From Diphasiastrum complanatum (lineage: Eukaryota > Streptophyta > Lycopodiopsida > Lycopodiales > Lycopodiaceae): DNA of 64,000 bases. Positions 10,526-20,883 of the stretch are shown one piece after another. The stretch covers positions 15,295,853 to 15,359,852 of the forward strand of contig CM055097.1 in NCBI GenBank assembly GCA_029204225.1. Direction: 5' to 3'. Position 1 is the first letter of the stretch. Each line of letters starts with the position of its first letter. The notes beneath the pieces were generated by a model that was given only the letters and a program-made list of their open reading frames with translations, was not told where the DNA came from and searched no databases. The translations under genes and the position numbers were made by a program.

Positions 10526-13500
10526 TTACAGATGTGGAGGAGCCACACCAGCAACAGCTGGCGCATCCAATGCATTTTGTGGCCTTGGAATCACCACAAC
10601 CTCTTCTGGGAACAAAGCTTTGATGATATTAGGAGTCCGCAATACTCGACGACCAGTCATTAAGGGGTAGACATCTTCTAAGAAATAATATACGTGACCT
10701 GCTGCCATGCCCTGCATGAAAAAAAAACACCAAGCATAAAGATTATTTGTGAAAAGAACCAGATAATCCATTTAGTTGTGAAGTACAAAACCAGGATGAA
10801 GTCGATTGATTGGCAGTGACTTGCAGCATGCTTTATGAACAATGCAACACATAAAGAATGAAAAAAGCTCGCCAGCACCAGGTAACTTACCAAGAGATCT
10901 ACCCATGGACTACTCCCAACCATGACTGAGAAACCAAGTAACACCTGAAAAGTTCCATAATAGGGGCCATATATTTGTCTTCAAAGGATCTAATTATGTA
11001 TGTGCGCAAGAGATGGAAATTTTTTTGATTATTTGCATCACTTGCATAAAAGCTGAAAAAACTGTTTCTATATCCTGACATATATCAGCAGGCTAAAAAA
11101 GGACCATCTCATTCCATTCATAATTGTGTAAGAGTTCACATCAGTAGAGTGACATTGATCTGCAGCTTACCCATGGTAGATATGGTGCGGTAAAGCTAAA
11201 GAGACCAAGAAAACTCATGTGGACAAATGGATTACGCTTGCTCCAGACGTAAACCTGCAAAATGTTAGCTTATAACTGTAAATGGAAAGACTCTCTCTTA
11301 TAGCAAAAGGTATAGTCTGATGAGCATCATTTCAAGCTCTACAGAGAAACTTGGCATCCATTCAGACGACACTTGTTAGCTTTTCTGTGCAGCATACTTT
11401 CAACAAGTTATACCATGGTAAAAAGGATCATAAACATAAATAAGTACCATCATGAATGCAAGGGAGTTGCTGAGGAAAAGAATATCAGCGAACGGTGAGG
11501 CAAAGGAAAAGAGACCACCGCTTAAAACAATAGTTGTCAGAAAGCTCCCTCCAACAATAAGCATGTATAGAAAGTCTGCTGTTCTCCCTCGAAATGACGT
11601 TTCCTCAAGTAATTTGCAGTATCGACCAAGAAAGAACATGTGAAAAAGGAAATCAAGATCTGCAGAGCAGCAGAGTGCCAAATGGGTATAAGAATTAGTG
11701 GAGTTGAACATATGGTGCTCTAAGCAGCCAGTAAAAAATCTACATAAATGTGTGAAACTTGGTGCTTGCTTACCTAGACGCCCAAAATACAAAAAGTTTG
11801 TTAATAATCTCCAGACTTCATAGTGCTTTACCACACGAATTGGATTCAAATACACGTTGAAAGGAGAAATGACCTGCATATATTTCAAGAGAGCTTTTGT
11901 TTATGCATGTTACAATACTGGTCAGAACAGTGACTTCTGCTAATAAAGACAAGCAAAGATAAAATCTCAAACACAACCTTAACACACCAAAGCTGCTTAC
12001 ATAAGCTAGTCTATCCTGAAAATAAAGTGAAACAGAGAATATTTTGCCTCTTCTGATTTAAGCTTTTAGAAAGAAAGAATAGAAGCTTCTAAAATGTTAA
12101 TGTCCCTTGTGGGTAATTCGCAAATAAGTCAGCTAGACCTGGTGCACATTTAAAGGGCATCCCATCACGGATTTGTCCAAACTGCCAAGTAAACATAATA
12201 CATAAAGTTGATAGGTCCAAAAGTGTTCAGCATATTTCATCAGATTGCAAATCTGAGATGAAAAATTGGCCCCAACAATAAAGAAAATGCTATAAAAGGT
12301 CTCATCTACGATCCACACCGATGTCGGTAAAGATAAATCATGCAAAAACACAAAAGCGCAAATTACTGTTGGATGATTCCAAGTGTTGTACAAGTACGCT
12401 TCTAAGGTGTACGGTTCACCACGGTTCTCAGAACCGTACAGTTCACAGAAAATTTAAGGAGGAACCGTGGTGAACCATATACTTAATTAATTAGTTTCCC
12501 ACCCCCAAAAATAGCGCAAACATATGCAAAAAATCTGTGAAATCTGTGAAATTATTTGAATCTGTGAAATCTGTGTAATGCAAAAATCTGTGAAATCTGT
12601 GAAATCATTTGAACCTGTGAAATCTGTGTAATGCCAAAAATCTGTGAAATCATTTCTGAAATCTGAGGACCATCTGTGAAATGAGGACCAAAAATGCCTT
12701 GGGAGGGTTGTGGGGGTAATTACTTAATTAATTAAATACAGAAACCGTAACCGTGGTACGGTTCACCCCACGGTTCCCTGAGAACCGTGGGTTCTATGAT
12801 ATATATATATATATATATATATAGCTTGCAAAGATTTGATAAGACAAGTAGTGCAGCAAGCACGTCCAACAGCCAATTCATGAATAGCTCAGACCATTTA
12901 TCCAGTGTCACCAAAACAAATTAATCACGTTGTGTATGAAGTAAGCTTGTTATAGAGCTTACGGAAAATCTTGCAACCAACCAGTATATTAACTTAAGGT
13001 TGCAATTGACCTGCAGGAATCAATCACTGTGCGACAGAAGACCAGTTGTGCCGACAAACTTTATCGAAAGGCCGATACGAATGGGACTAATACTCTTCAA
13101 AAACTTCCAAGTATGAATACAAAACAAGCACCAACAAAATAGAATCGAACAGGTTGGTAAAGTTGGTGAATAAAAACAGTGATGCAAGACAATATCAAGT
13201 ACTGTCTAACAGAAGGACTATGAAAGAATGCGCTTAACCTTTCCTCTACTTTAATAGCATGCACTCAATATGGGTAAATTATAAGAAAATAGAATGAAAT
13301 TAATGTCATGCTGCAATAAGTGAAAATGGTGGGCCAGGAAAAGGCAATGAAGCTAGTGCCAGCTAGAACTGTACAGTAGCTGAAAGTCCTCTAGGAAGGA
13401 GTGTGGGTGAAGATATCAATAAACTTCCACGCAGACTATGCACCTGGTGCCAATCCCTGCTATGCTGCCTCAGCCCTGAAGAACAGCAACTGAATACATA

Positions 13501-16358
13501 TTTTTTGTTACTAGGTTTGAATTGCTCACATGTATTGCAGCTACGGAATTACTCTACATCTTTCTTCATCTGAAGCCAATAATAAAAATGTTATTGATGT
13601 TCATAGTTTCTCAAAACCTATGTGGCCTCGAATAGGATGTCATGGCCCTCCCTACAATATTTTACTACATAAAATTAGACTTTGAGCATAGAACCCACGG
13701 TTCCCAGAACCGTGGGTCCTGGGAACCGTGGAAGGTGCCTTGAACCGTGGTACAGTTCATCTAAATAATTAACTAATTAATTGATTTCTCCCCTTTTTGA
13801 GTATGTACTGTTTTTTGTTTTTTTTATAAAAGTGCAGATGAAGTAGGAGTCAACGAAGATGAGAAGTAGGAGTCATGACTGTTAGAACATCACAGTACTG
13901 ACCTGTTTCACTATGAAAAACATCCATAGAATTAATGAACCGTAAACGGTTCAGTACGGTTCTGAGAACCGTACAAAAACCGTACGGTTCTCAGAACATT
14001 TATGCAGGAACCGTGTGAACCGTGGCAGGTAATTAATTAATTAATTAGGTTTTCTTTTTTCAGTACACAGGTCTGTGTGGATTAACAGTACGGTTCCATG
14101 GTCTGTCCAAATGTGTGTCTGTGTTTGTGTGGATCAGGTCCTATTTTGGACCAGAAATTCTATTATGGATCAGGTCCTATTTGTCTGTCCAAATCTATAT
14201 GGATCAGGTCCAAATCTGTGTCCAAATCAGGTCCAAATCTGTATACAGCCGAATTTGGTAATTAGATAATTAATTAGTTATTCAATTAATCAAATACTGG
14301 AACCGTACCACGGTTCAATGAACCGTGGTACAGTTCCTTCCACGGTTCAATTAATTAATTAATTGATTACCTGTACGGTTCACCACGGTTCCAGGTTAAA
14401 AATTTTGAGAACCGTACGGTTCACTGTACGGTTCTCAGAACCGTGGTGAACCGCCCACGGTTCATTGATTGTATGCTTTGAGAATCCTTAGTATACCATT
14501 TTGGCTAGCTCCCCTTGTTCAAGCCAGTGTTAGTGTCAATGTGTGATGTCTTTTTGATCATTTCTGATTGTTGACATTTATTGACCCCACATATGACAAC
14601 TACCTTTATCTCAAATATAGCATATGATATATTGAGCATTTGCATATCAAACCGTGCTATGCATTGCTGCCACGTGTTGTTGATCGAAGAATTCATTTTG
14701 TGCAAAAAGATAACACCACAGTTTACAATTTGCCTTGTTGATGTTGCTCCATTCCTTAATAATGCTTCCATTGTTGATTGCCGAAGCAATCACCACTTCT
14801 TATTTTTCCTAAGTGAGGCATTTTTCTAGATCACTTAATAGTCTTTTTTTAATATTGCAACATGATGCCAAGCCATCACCTATCGCTTGTTGGAATTGAA
14901 GTTAATTTGGTATCCCCCTAATGATGTACATAGTCTATATTTAAATCTATCTTTATGAATCATTCTATTTCTACTGCATGTTCTGCTACAAGGTAATGCT
15001 TTTATCAAAATTAGAGCATGTCACCTAGAATAAAGAATTAGGGCTTCATTTTTTAGACATAAAAATCTCTATAACTCAATTATAAATATGGAGCTCATGT
15101 AGGTCGTCAAGCGCACCATCTCTATTACCCCTTTCATCTCCTTGTCATTATCATTCCTTCTCTTAAAGTTTGTTTTGTTCATGGTGAATGTATAATGTTG
15201 AACCCTTTTTGAATCTTACTAGGATCTAGTTATTTCTTAGTGTGTATCCATTTCTCTCTATTTTTTAACATTGCTATCGCCATAATCCTCGCGAGTCACA
15301 CATTCAATGCTCTATTGAGATTTCTTGGATATACATGTATCATCTAGTCAAAAGGCTATAGTTGTTACGGGCGCCTAATAAATTATTGGAAGCCATCTCC
15401 TCTTGGGGACCCCAAAGGCAAGCATACACTGCATCATCAAAAGCGGTTTACTAATTGTCCACCAATCCGTGCATACCCCTTACAAATCTGAGATAGAAGC
15501 AAGCAAGTCTCAAAAAACTCACAACTTCTTCACACATGACCTTAGATTTATCTTCCATTAGTCAAATGTTGTGAGTGCTAGTTCAATGTCCTAGGTGATC
15601 CCCCTCTCTCTTACCACACTCCCACTTCAAAAGCTTAACAAACTATCTATGATCACAAAATTTTCACAGCCTAATGCAAAGTGCAACTTCTGTTCAACTA
15701 TGTTGCCATGTATACCGAGAGGTCTATACCAACTGCTAGTTATGTGCCCAATCACGTACTTTGCAAGCTCCCATATCTCTTTCTCACAAAAAGAATAGGT
15801 GCGACATATGTCAAAGCCTAGGTCAAATAAAACCTTAATCAACAGTTGTTCAACTCGGTGAAAGTCAAAACTACGAGAGTTGCACGCTTTAGAGGAAAAA
15901 TATGGACGCGTCACTGAAGACAAGGAAACGCAATGAAAAGGGCGTATTGAGAGCCGAACGTAGGTGGAGGCACCATGCAGAAAAACATAATTTTTCTGGA
16001 TCACTAATGTACAACAACACGAATACGATGTGGCACTTGCTATCTTCATAATTGCATTTGCCTGCTTGCGAAAAGCCGTACCACTATCAGAAAGAACTTG
16101 CACATATAAGTTGCTATCAGAAAGCACTTTGAGACAACCATACGATTAACCGCAACCTAATGCAATAAAAATATGCGAAAAAACATTCCTGCTTAAGAAA
16201 ATGCTTGAACGTAGATGTTAAATGTGGACAGCATATTGATGACTAAGTTGAAAATTGACCTCCAGAGCGCAGCATACTGTTGTCAAAACAGATAACGTGA
16301 GATACGAGCGAGTAATTATAGGCATCTGCTTATACCACTCCTCGAATACTTGCGCCAT
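10526..16358 (-). CDS. DER2: Derlin (DER2-type), ER-associated degradation membrane protein, six exons
   Basis: Derlins are rhomboid pseudoproteases of the ER membrane that help move misfolded proteins to the cytosol for proteasomal degradation. Exons on the minus strand: 16358-16260, 11873-11774, 11659-11448, 11254-11171, 10944-10891, 10711-10526. All introns are GT-AG, and the exons sum to 735 nt, giving 244 residues, the length I recall for Arabidopsis DER2 proteins. Visible features: start [20 protein letters not shown], the WR motif at residues 54-55, [23 protein letters not shown], and a GxxxG (GMAAG, 184-188) before [11 protein letters not shown]. No rhomboid catalytic Ser is expected in this family. 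The frame is open throughout and looks functional. Intron 1 is 4386 bp and repeat-filled; the other introns are 114-226 bp. The C-terminal tail is Pro/Ala-rich. It is the only host gene recognised in the window. Confidence 0.95.
12408..12796. repeat. Inverted-repeat cluster 1 (GAACCGT/ACGGTTC) in Derlin intron 1
   Basis: Both edges consist of alternating ACGGTTC and GAACCGT half-sites (12410-12475 and 12740-12796) around TTAATTAATTA blocks and a central minisatellite. The edges can pair into long hairpins, as in a foldback or MITE-like element. No transposase is present and I cannot name a family. Confidence 0.65.
12531..12680. repeat. AATCTGTGA minisatellite
   Basis: Imperfect 9-base units (AATCTGTGA and variants such as ATTTGAACCTGTGA) repeat across about 150 bases in the middle of inverted-repeat cluster 1. 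Confidence 0.8.
12799..12823. repeat. (AT)n microsatellite
   Basis: Twelve AT units directly beside the right edge of inverted-repeat cluster 1; a possible TA-rich insertion target that later expanded. Confidence 0.9.
13686..14470. repeat. Inverted-repeat cluster 2 (GAACCGT/ACGGTTC) in Derlin intron 1
   Basis: Starts ATAGAACCCACGGTTCCCAG, which resembles the reverse complement of the right edge of cluster 1. Further half-sites lie at 13940-14025, 14085 and 14300-14465, again with TTAATTAATTAATTA blocks. A short internal array of 'ggatcaggtccaaatctgtg'-like units lies at 14130-14240. Probably two or more related foldback elements side by side. Confidence 0.6.
14471..16259. other. Rest of Derlin intron 1; no further feature recognised
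   Basis: Contains an open frame of 166 codons on the minus strand (15627-16127) with no motif I recognise. Being inside the intron and without a similar sequence elsewhere in the window, it is not called as a gene. Confidence 0.5.
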
Positions 16359-17300
16359 CACGATATCTACCCGGACTAGTGGCCTACACAGCCAAACTGC
16401 GAAAATAAGGATCCAAATGCTCTGAAACAAGATTTACAGACGATTTTTGAAGCTATTATGAAAAGATTTGATCGATTCGCTCGCAATCGCCTTTCTCACC
16501 CAAGGATTATGCAACCAACCGACGATAACAATAATACTTTAGAAGAGCAGGAAGGGAGCTTCCGAAAACCGGATCGTCGCAGAATGCTTGCCAACAAAAA
16601 CAGTAAAATGCGGTGATCGGGACGATCTATAGATAGACATATTCATTATACTAATGATATCAGATGGCACGATACATTGCACGCTCGACCGGTTGGATAT
16701 TGGCCGCGTGGCCTGTCGCCACTTGGACTATTTGCAATGGTTAGTGATGAAATCGTGACAAGATCTTGAACGTTCCAAAGGCGCCGGCCTTTGAATTATG
16801 TCGTGCCTAAGATTGAGAGGGTGAAAAGGCCACGTAATAACGCGGGAGGCCCCATTCAGGGCTTTCCCTAGGGAGGGCCCTTCCCAACGAGGCCAGGGCT
16901 AGACTTGCACGAAAGTCCTCATGGCCTTCCATGATGTAATGTGCAACTTCCAAGTGATAAGGTGAAGAGAGAATGCGCAATTTGGAGAAATTAAGGTAGA
17001 TGCATATTGTGTTCTTGGAGTTACGTTGCATTACATTATTCCAAATCGTCACAAGCAAACCCCACATTAACAAAATGAAAAAAAAAAAAGGCCCTATCTA
17101 GGGCAAAGGGGTCAAATGGTTTGAGGGCCTTTCTTGTTGTGAGTACGGACGCTATCAGTCAACTTTGCCCTTCACATTAAGAAAAGGAAAAAAATTGAGT
17201 CACAAAAGACTCCCATCGGAGAGCCTTCCCTCGCATACAGTGTCCTTAAATTTAATGAATTTTTTTTTTAAAAGTTTGAGAATTATGAGTTTTCATGACA
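16359..17300. promoter_or_regulatory. Derlin 5' flank (5' UTR and promoter region)
   Basis: About 950 bases between the Derlin ATG and the next retrotransposon fragment, and the only space for its promoter. An ACGTGG core lies on the minus strand at about 16831-16836; bZIP factors of the plant unfolded-protein response bind ACGT cores, and Derlins are known response genes. I see no complete ER-stress element and no convincing TATA box. From about 17080 it is A/G-rich filler. Confidence 0.35.
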
Positions 17301-17309
17301 AAGAATTGG

Positions 17310-17540
17310 CGGCCTTGGGAAAAGGATTTTAGAATGATTCTTATATTTCCTGAGTGGTATGTTGCACATATACTCCAGTATCTTTCAATGATTAAGTATG
17401 GGTTTGGAATCTTATAAATTATGACTGACGAGTCATAAGATTCTAAATGTTTATGATTGATGGATCATGAATTGATACTGAATCGACATTAGAAGATTAT
17501 AAGAAAATGTGATGATTTTCTTAAGATAATGAGTAATTTC
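17310..17540 (+). mobile_element. Family A internal fragment
   Basis: Closely resembles 45890-46135 in the complete family A element, including 'cctgagtggtatgttgcaca' and 'gattctaaatgtttatgatt'. The match stops near 17540, where a copia RT reading frame begins in the same direction. Confidence 0.8.
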
Positions 17541-18640
17541 TTTGTTCCAATAAAGTGGAAGTGGATTTTCAAATACAAGTATGGCAACGTATCAAAGTAC
17601 AAGGCCAGATTGGTAGCAAAAGGTTTATCTCAAAAGTATGGTGTTGACTATATTGAAACCTTTTCTTCAGTCGTAAAGCATTCGTCCTTACGCCTCCTAT
17701 TTGCATATGCAACAACATACAATCTCAAGATCTACATAGTGGATGAGAAGACCGCCTTCCTACACGGCGAGTTGAATGAGGAGGTCTATATGGACCAACT
17801 ACCAGGATTCATCTGCTCACGCTTTGCCAACTACGTCTGCCGAATGCAAAGAAGCATATACAGACTGAAGCAGTCTGCCAGACAGTGGTATAAGAAGAAG
17901 GATCATACCCTCAGATCCTTAGGATTTCAACCATTGATTGCCGACTACAATGTCTATACAAAGGTCACCGATGGGAAAATCATAATCATAACAATCTACA
18001 TGGATGACTCGTTGATTTTGTCCAGAAGGGACAACCTGATTGCTTAGGTGAAGCATGATATTTCTCAACATTTTGAAATATCAGACCTAGGGGAAGCAAG
18101 ATGCTACCTAGGATTGTAGATTGACAGATATCTTGATGAAGGGAAGTTCTGTACGTTCACCAGTCAAGATGCATTCAGAAAATTATTGATGATTTTCAGA
18201 TGACAGACTAAAAGGGAGCTAATACACTGATGGTAACAGGAATGATTCTGACGAAGCAAGATTGTCCGTAGAATGTAAAGGAGTAGGAAGCCATGCCGAA
18301 CGTGACCTACAAGAGGCTGATCGGATCACTCATGTACCTGGTAGATAATACACATCCTGACATTGCCTTCGCAGTTTTCAAGATGAGCCAATCCAACATC
18401 AATCTGGGCCCTGCTCGCCAAAATAATTCTGCAATACCTTCAACAAGCGAATGATTATGGGCTACGTTTCTCTCAGCATGAAGGATTCCAGATCAAATCC
18501 TACAGCAAACTGGGCATCCCTAAAAGATGACTGCAAAAGCGTCTCGGGAGGATGCACAATAGCTGGTGCAGTTGTGATATGGGTCATGTTACATACCAAT
18601 GTAACTAGCAGTACTTCAGTGACCTCTAGGTGTCCATTTA
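17541..18640 (+). pseudogene. Copia RT-RNase H relic joined to a family A fragment
   Basis: Open from 17529 to 18047: KWKWIFKYKYGNVSKYKARL, then VDEKTAFLHGELNEEVYMDQ, YRLKQSARQWY, and the active-site box IYMDDSLIL (about 18000). It continues with stops through SDLGEARCYLGL (about 18080) and an RNase H piece (DDCKSVSGGCTIAGA, about 18515). Gag, protease and integrase are missing upstream, and the RNase H end is missing. Its protein differs from the B, F and G copia families in this window. Confidence 0.85.
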
Positions 18641-18657
18641 GTGTTGGGGGCTGAATG

Positions 18658-18874
18658 GCAAGTTACCCTTGGATAAGGGATAACCTTAGGATTAAGGGTA
18701 GGTGCCTTTGGAACAGGGTAGACAAGTGACTATACCTTGGTCGGAGGTATGGAATCAAGTTACCCTTGGATAAGGGGTACCCTTGGGATTAAGAGTATGT
18801 GTCTTTAGATTAAGGTACTGGTGTCCTTGGATAAGGGCAGGTAGGTGTCTATGCTTTGGTCGGAGGTATGGAAC
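18658..18874 (+). repeat. 97-bp-period tandem repeat in the gypsy C LTR
   Basis: Two diverged copies, each beginning CAAGTTACCCTTGGATAAGG and ending near GGTCGGAGGTATGGAA. Confidence 0.75.
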
Positions 18875-19309
18875 CTAGTGAGGTGTTAGAAAGTCATTAC
18901 CATGGGTGTTTGGCTAATTTTCTAAACCTTGGGCCTCAACCTTGAACCATATCACTTTATTGGTCTAGGACCAAAGTGTACAAGCACAACTTGGGCAATG
19001 GAACCTAGTAGGAGGGCGTCTTTCCAAAGGGTCCATTGAGTTCCCAACTCCCACAAGAAAAGCATTCAAAGAGTCATAGGTTATGGAAGAAGTCTCTTGA
19101 CCTTCAAGCCTATAAAGGCTCTTTAACTGTCCTAGGTCTCTCTCTTTCTCATTAGTTGTGCATGCAACTCCATAGTGTATTGGAGGGTGCCAATTGCCAT
19201 CTATATGAGGGGAGTAGGGCGCTCATTGCGGGGAGGAGAGATCTCTCCTGTTTGCTATGCTTATGCTCTAGTGTGGCTACTAGTGTATAGAGTGTTTTCT
19301 TGTGATAAT

Positions 19310-19470
19310 ATGCTTAGGATTTTGATCTTGCTTATGGTATGGGATGTAAGTAGGGGTTTGGATCTTGAGTATGCTATAGTTTGTAGTAGTATGCTTAGGG
19401 TTTGGATCTTGCTTATGGTATGGGACATAAGTAGGGTTTGGATCTTGAGTATGCTATGGTTGTGGTGGTA
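19310..19470 (+). repeat. 82-bp-period tandem repeat
   Basis: Two copies of a unit containing TTGCTTATGGTATGGGA and GGATCTTGAGTATGCTAT. They create a spurious 102-codon open frame, which is not called. Confidence 0.8.
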
Positions 19471-19500
19471 TACTTGTGATTAGTTATTGGTTAGGAAGGG

Positions 19501-19917
19501 GGTGTTAGATAAGCCAAGTTGCAGGATTGCATGTGCTAGCTAGTTATGGTTGGGTGGTGAATACTTGAGGCCGCTTGTTATGAAAAAGGATTTGTGGAAT
19601 GGATAGAGGAAGTCTTTCTCTACATCCACAAAACATTTTGTGGAAAAAGATTGATTCTAGCTTGTGTTTTTGATCAAAACTAGTGTTTATTTTGTTCATA
19701 AATGAAGTGTTAAAACTTCTGATTTTCATTTTGAAATTCTATTTTTCAAATCTATAAATTTGAAAATCAGATGTGAAAAGTGAAGTTTTTTCTACGTACT
19801 AGTTTAATGTTATGGGCAATGTAGGAAGGAAAAGGTAGTATAACTTTATGCATAAAAAAGGTTTTGAAGTTCTGTTTTTTGTCATTTTGAAGTTTTGATA
19901 TGCAGACCTGTAAATCT
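19501..19917 (+). other. Leader of gypsy C, left half; no gene
   Basis: Non-coding AT-rich sequence ending at the target-site copy GAAAA of gypsy D. It continues beyond the nested insertion at 38566. Confidence 0.5.
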
Positions 19918-19922
19918 GAAAA

Positions 19923-20654
19923 TGTAGTGGGTTTCTCTAGTCAATTTAGCATCAAAGAGACGGAGTTAGTTGTCACGCGTAGGTTCGTTCCCATGAGAGC
20001 GATAGTATAGTTCAGATTTCAACATGAATGGAGGATCTAACACTAACATCCATTAACACTAAGCGTTAACACTACATCCATTAACCCTACTTCCATTAAC
20101 CCTAAATCCACAACAATGATAGAAACTTACTCTTTTCTCTCTCACTTTCTCTCTCACAAAAAGCATAAGAAATAGCAATCCCAATAATGATCAAATCCAA
20201 CAATTAGCAAAATCCAAAGAAAGCATGAGAAATGGAGGAGAAGAGAGGAAGAGCAAGGACATTCATCAATCCATTTCTAAAGAGAACCAATCTGCTTTAT
20301 TGAAATGAGGAAATGAACATGAGGAGCAACTCAAGTTGGTCCCTTTTTATAGTAGAGAAGAGGACCCTGGCCTCTGAATCCTATTGGTCCAGTCTTGCCT
20401 CTCTTTTTTATTCAAATCTAAAAAAGTGTGGGAACCATCAAAATTGGAGGGAAACCCAACTTTATTCACTAACTTGACATTTAGGCCCTGCGACATTAAA
20501 AGTCCAGCAAAAAGGCCTAAAGTCCTTTTATTAACATTCTAATAATCAAATAACTATGTGATCATTGGGTTGGACTTACACACGCAGGGTGCCAAATTCC
20601 TCTCACTTATTAACTAGGGTTAGGGTTGCCTTGGGATCCGCAAACCCTCCAACA
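19923..20654 (-). repeat. 3' LTR of gypsy D
   Basis: On the minus strand it begins TGTTGGAGGGTTTGCGG at 20654, right after the purine tract GGTGGGGGATAC (about 20655-20666). A TATA box in ACTATAAAAAGG lies at about 20344-20355 on the minus strand. The outer ten bases differ from the other LTR, so the left end rests mainly on the target-site copy. Confidence 0.85.
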
Positions 20655-20883
20655 GTATCCCCCACCAAAACTGGTGGCGGTCCCACGACACCTGCAATAT
20701 GCAGTTATTGGAGACTTTTATTGGCTTCGCATCGAATCTTAATTAAATGATACTGCACCTTCTCCATAAAGTCAAGGCGTGCAGTATTGAAATCCAAATT
20801 ATGTGGCAGGAAACAACGGTGGGCTCCGGCAATCCACTTGGAAGTTGTCTATGAGGTGAAGCGGGATTCCCAAGAGCCTCCCA

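Larger units (their letters stand above)
18642..19500 (+). repeat. Probable 5' LTR of gypsy C
   Basis: Starts TGTTGGGGGCTGAATGGC exactly where the copia RNase H relic is cut. It has a TATA box in CCTATAAAGG (about 19107). The leader and gag of gypsy C follow on the same strand, once the nested element at 19923-38560 is removed. The right end and the primer-binding site were not located; no second LTR is in the window. Confidence 0.5.

Noticed and set aside
10678-10944. Open frame extending Derlin exon 5 into the next intron
   Set aside because: The GT donor at 10890-10889 and the conserved continuation at 10711 show that it is intron read-through.
15627-16127. 166-codon minus-strand open frame
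   Set aside because: Lies wholly in Derlin intron 1, has no recognised motif, and is not framed by splice or start signals that I can support.
19175-19483. 102-codon plus-strand open frame
   Set aside because: Made by an 82-base tandem repeat within an LTR-like region; no protein motif.
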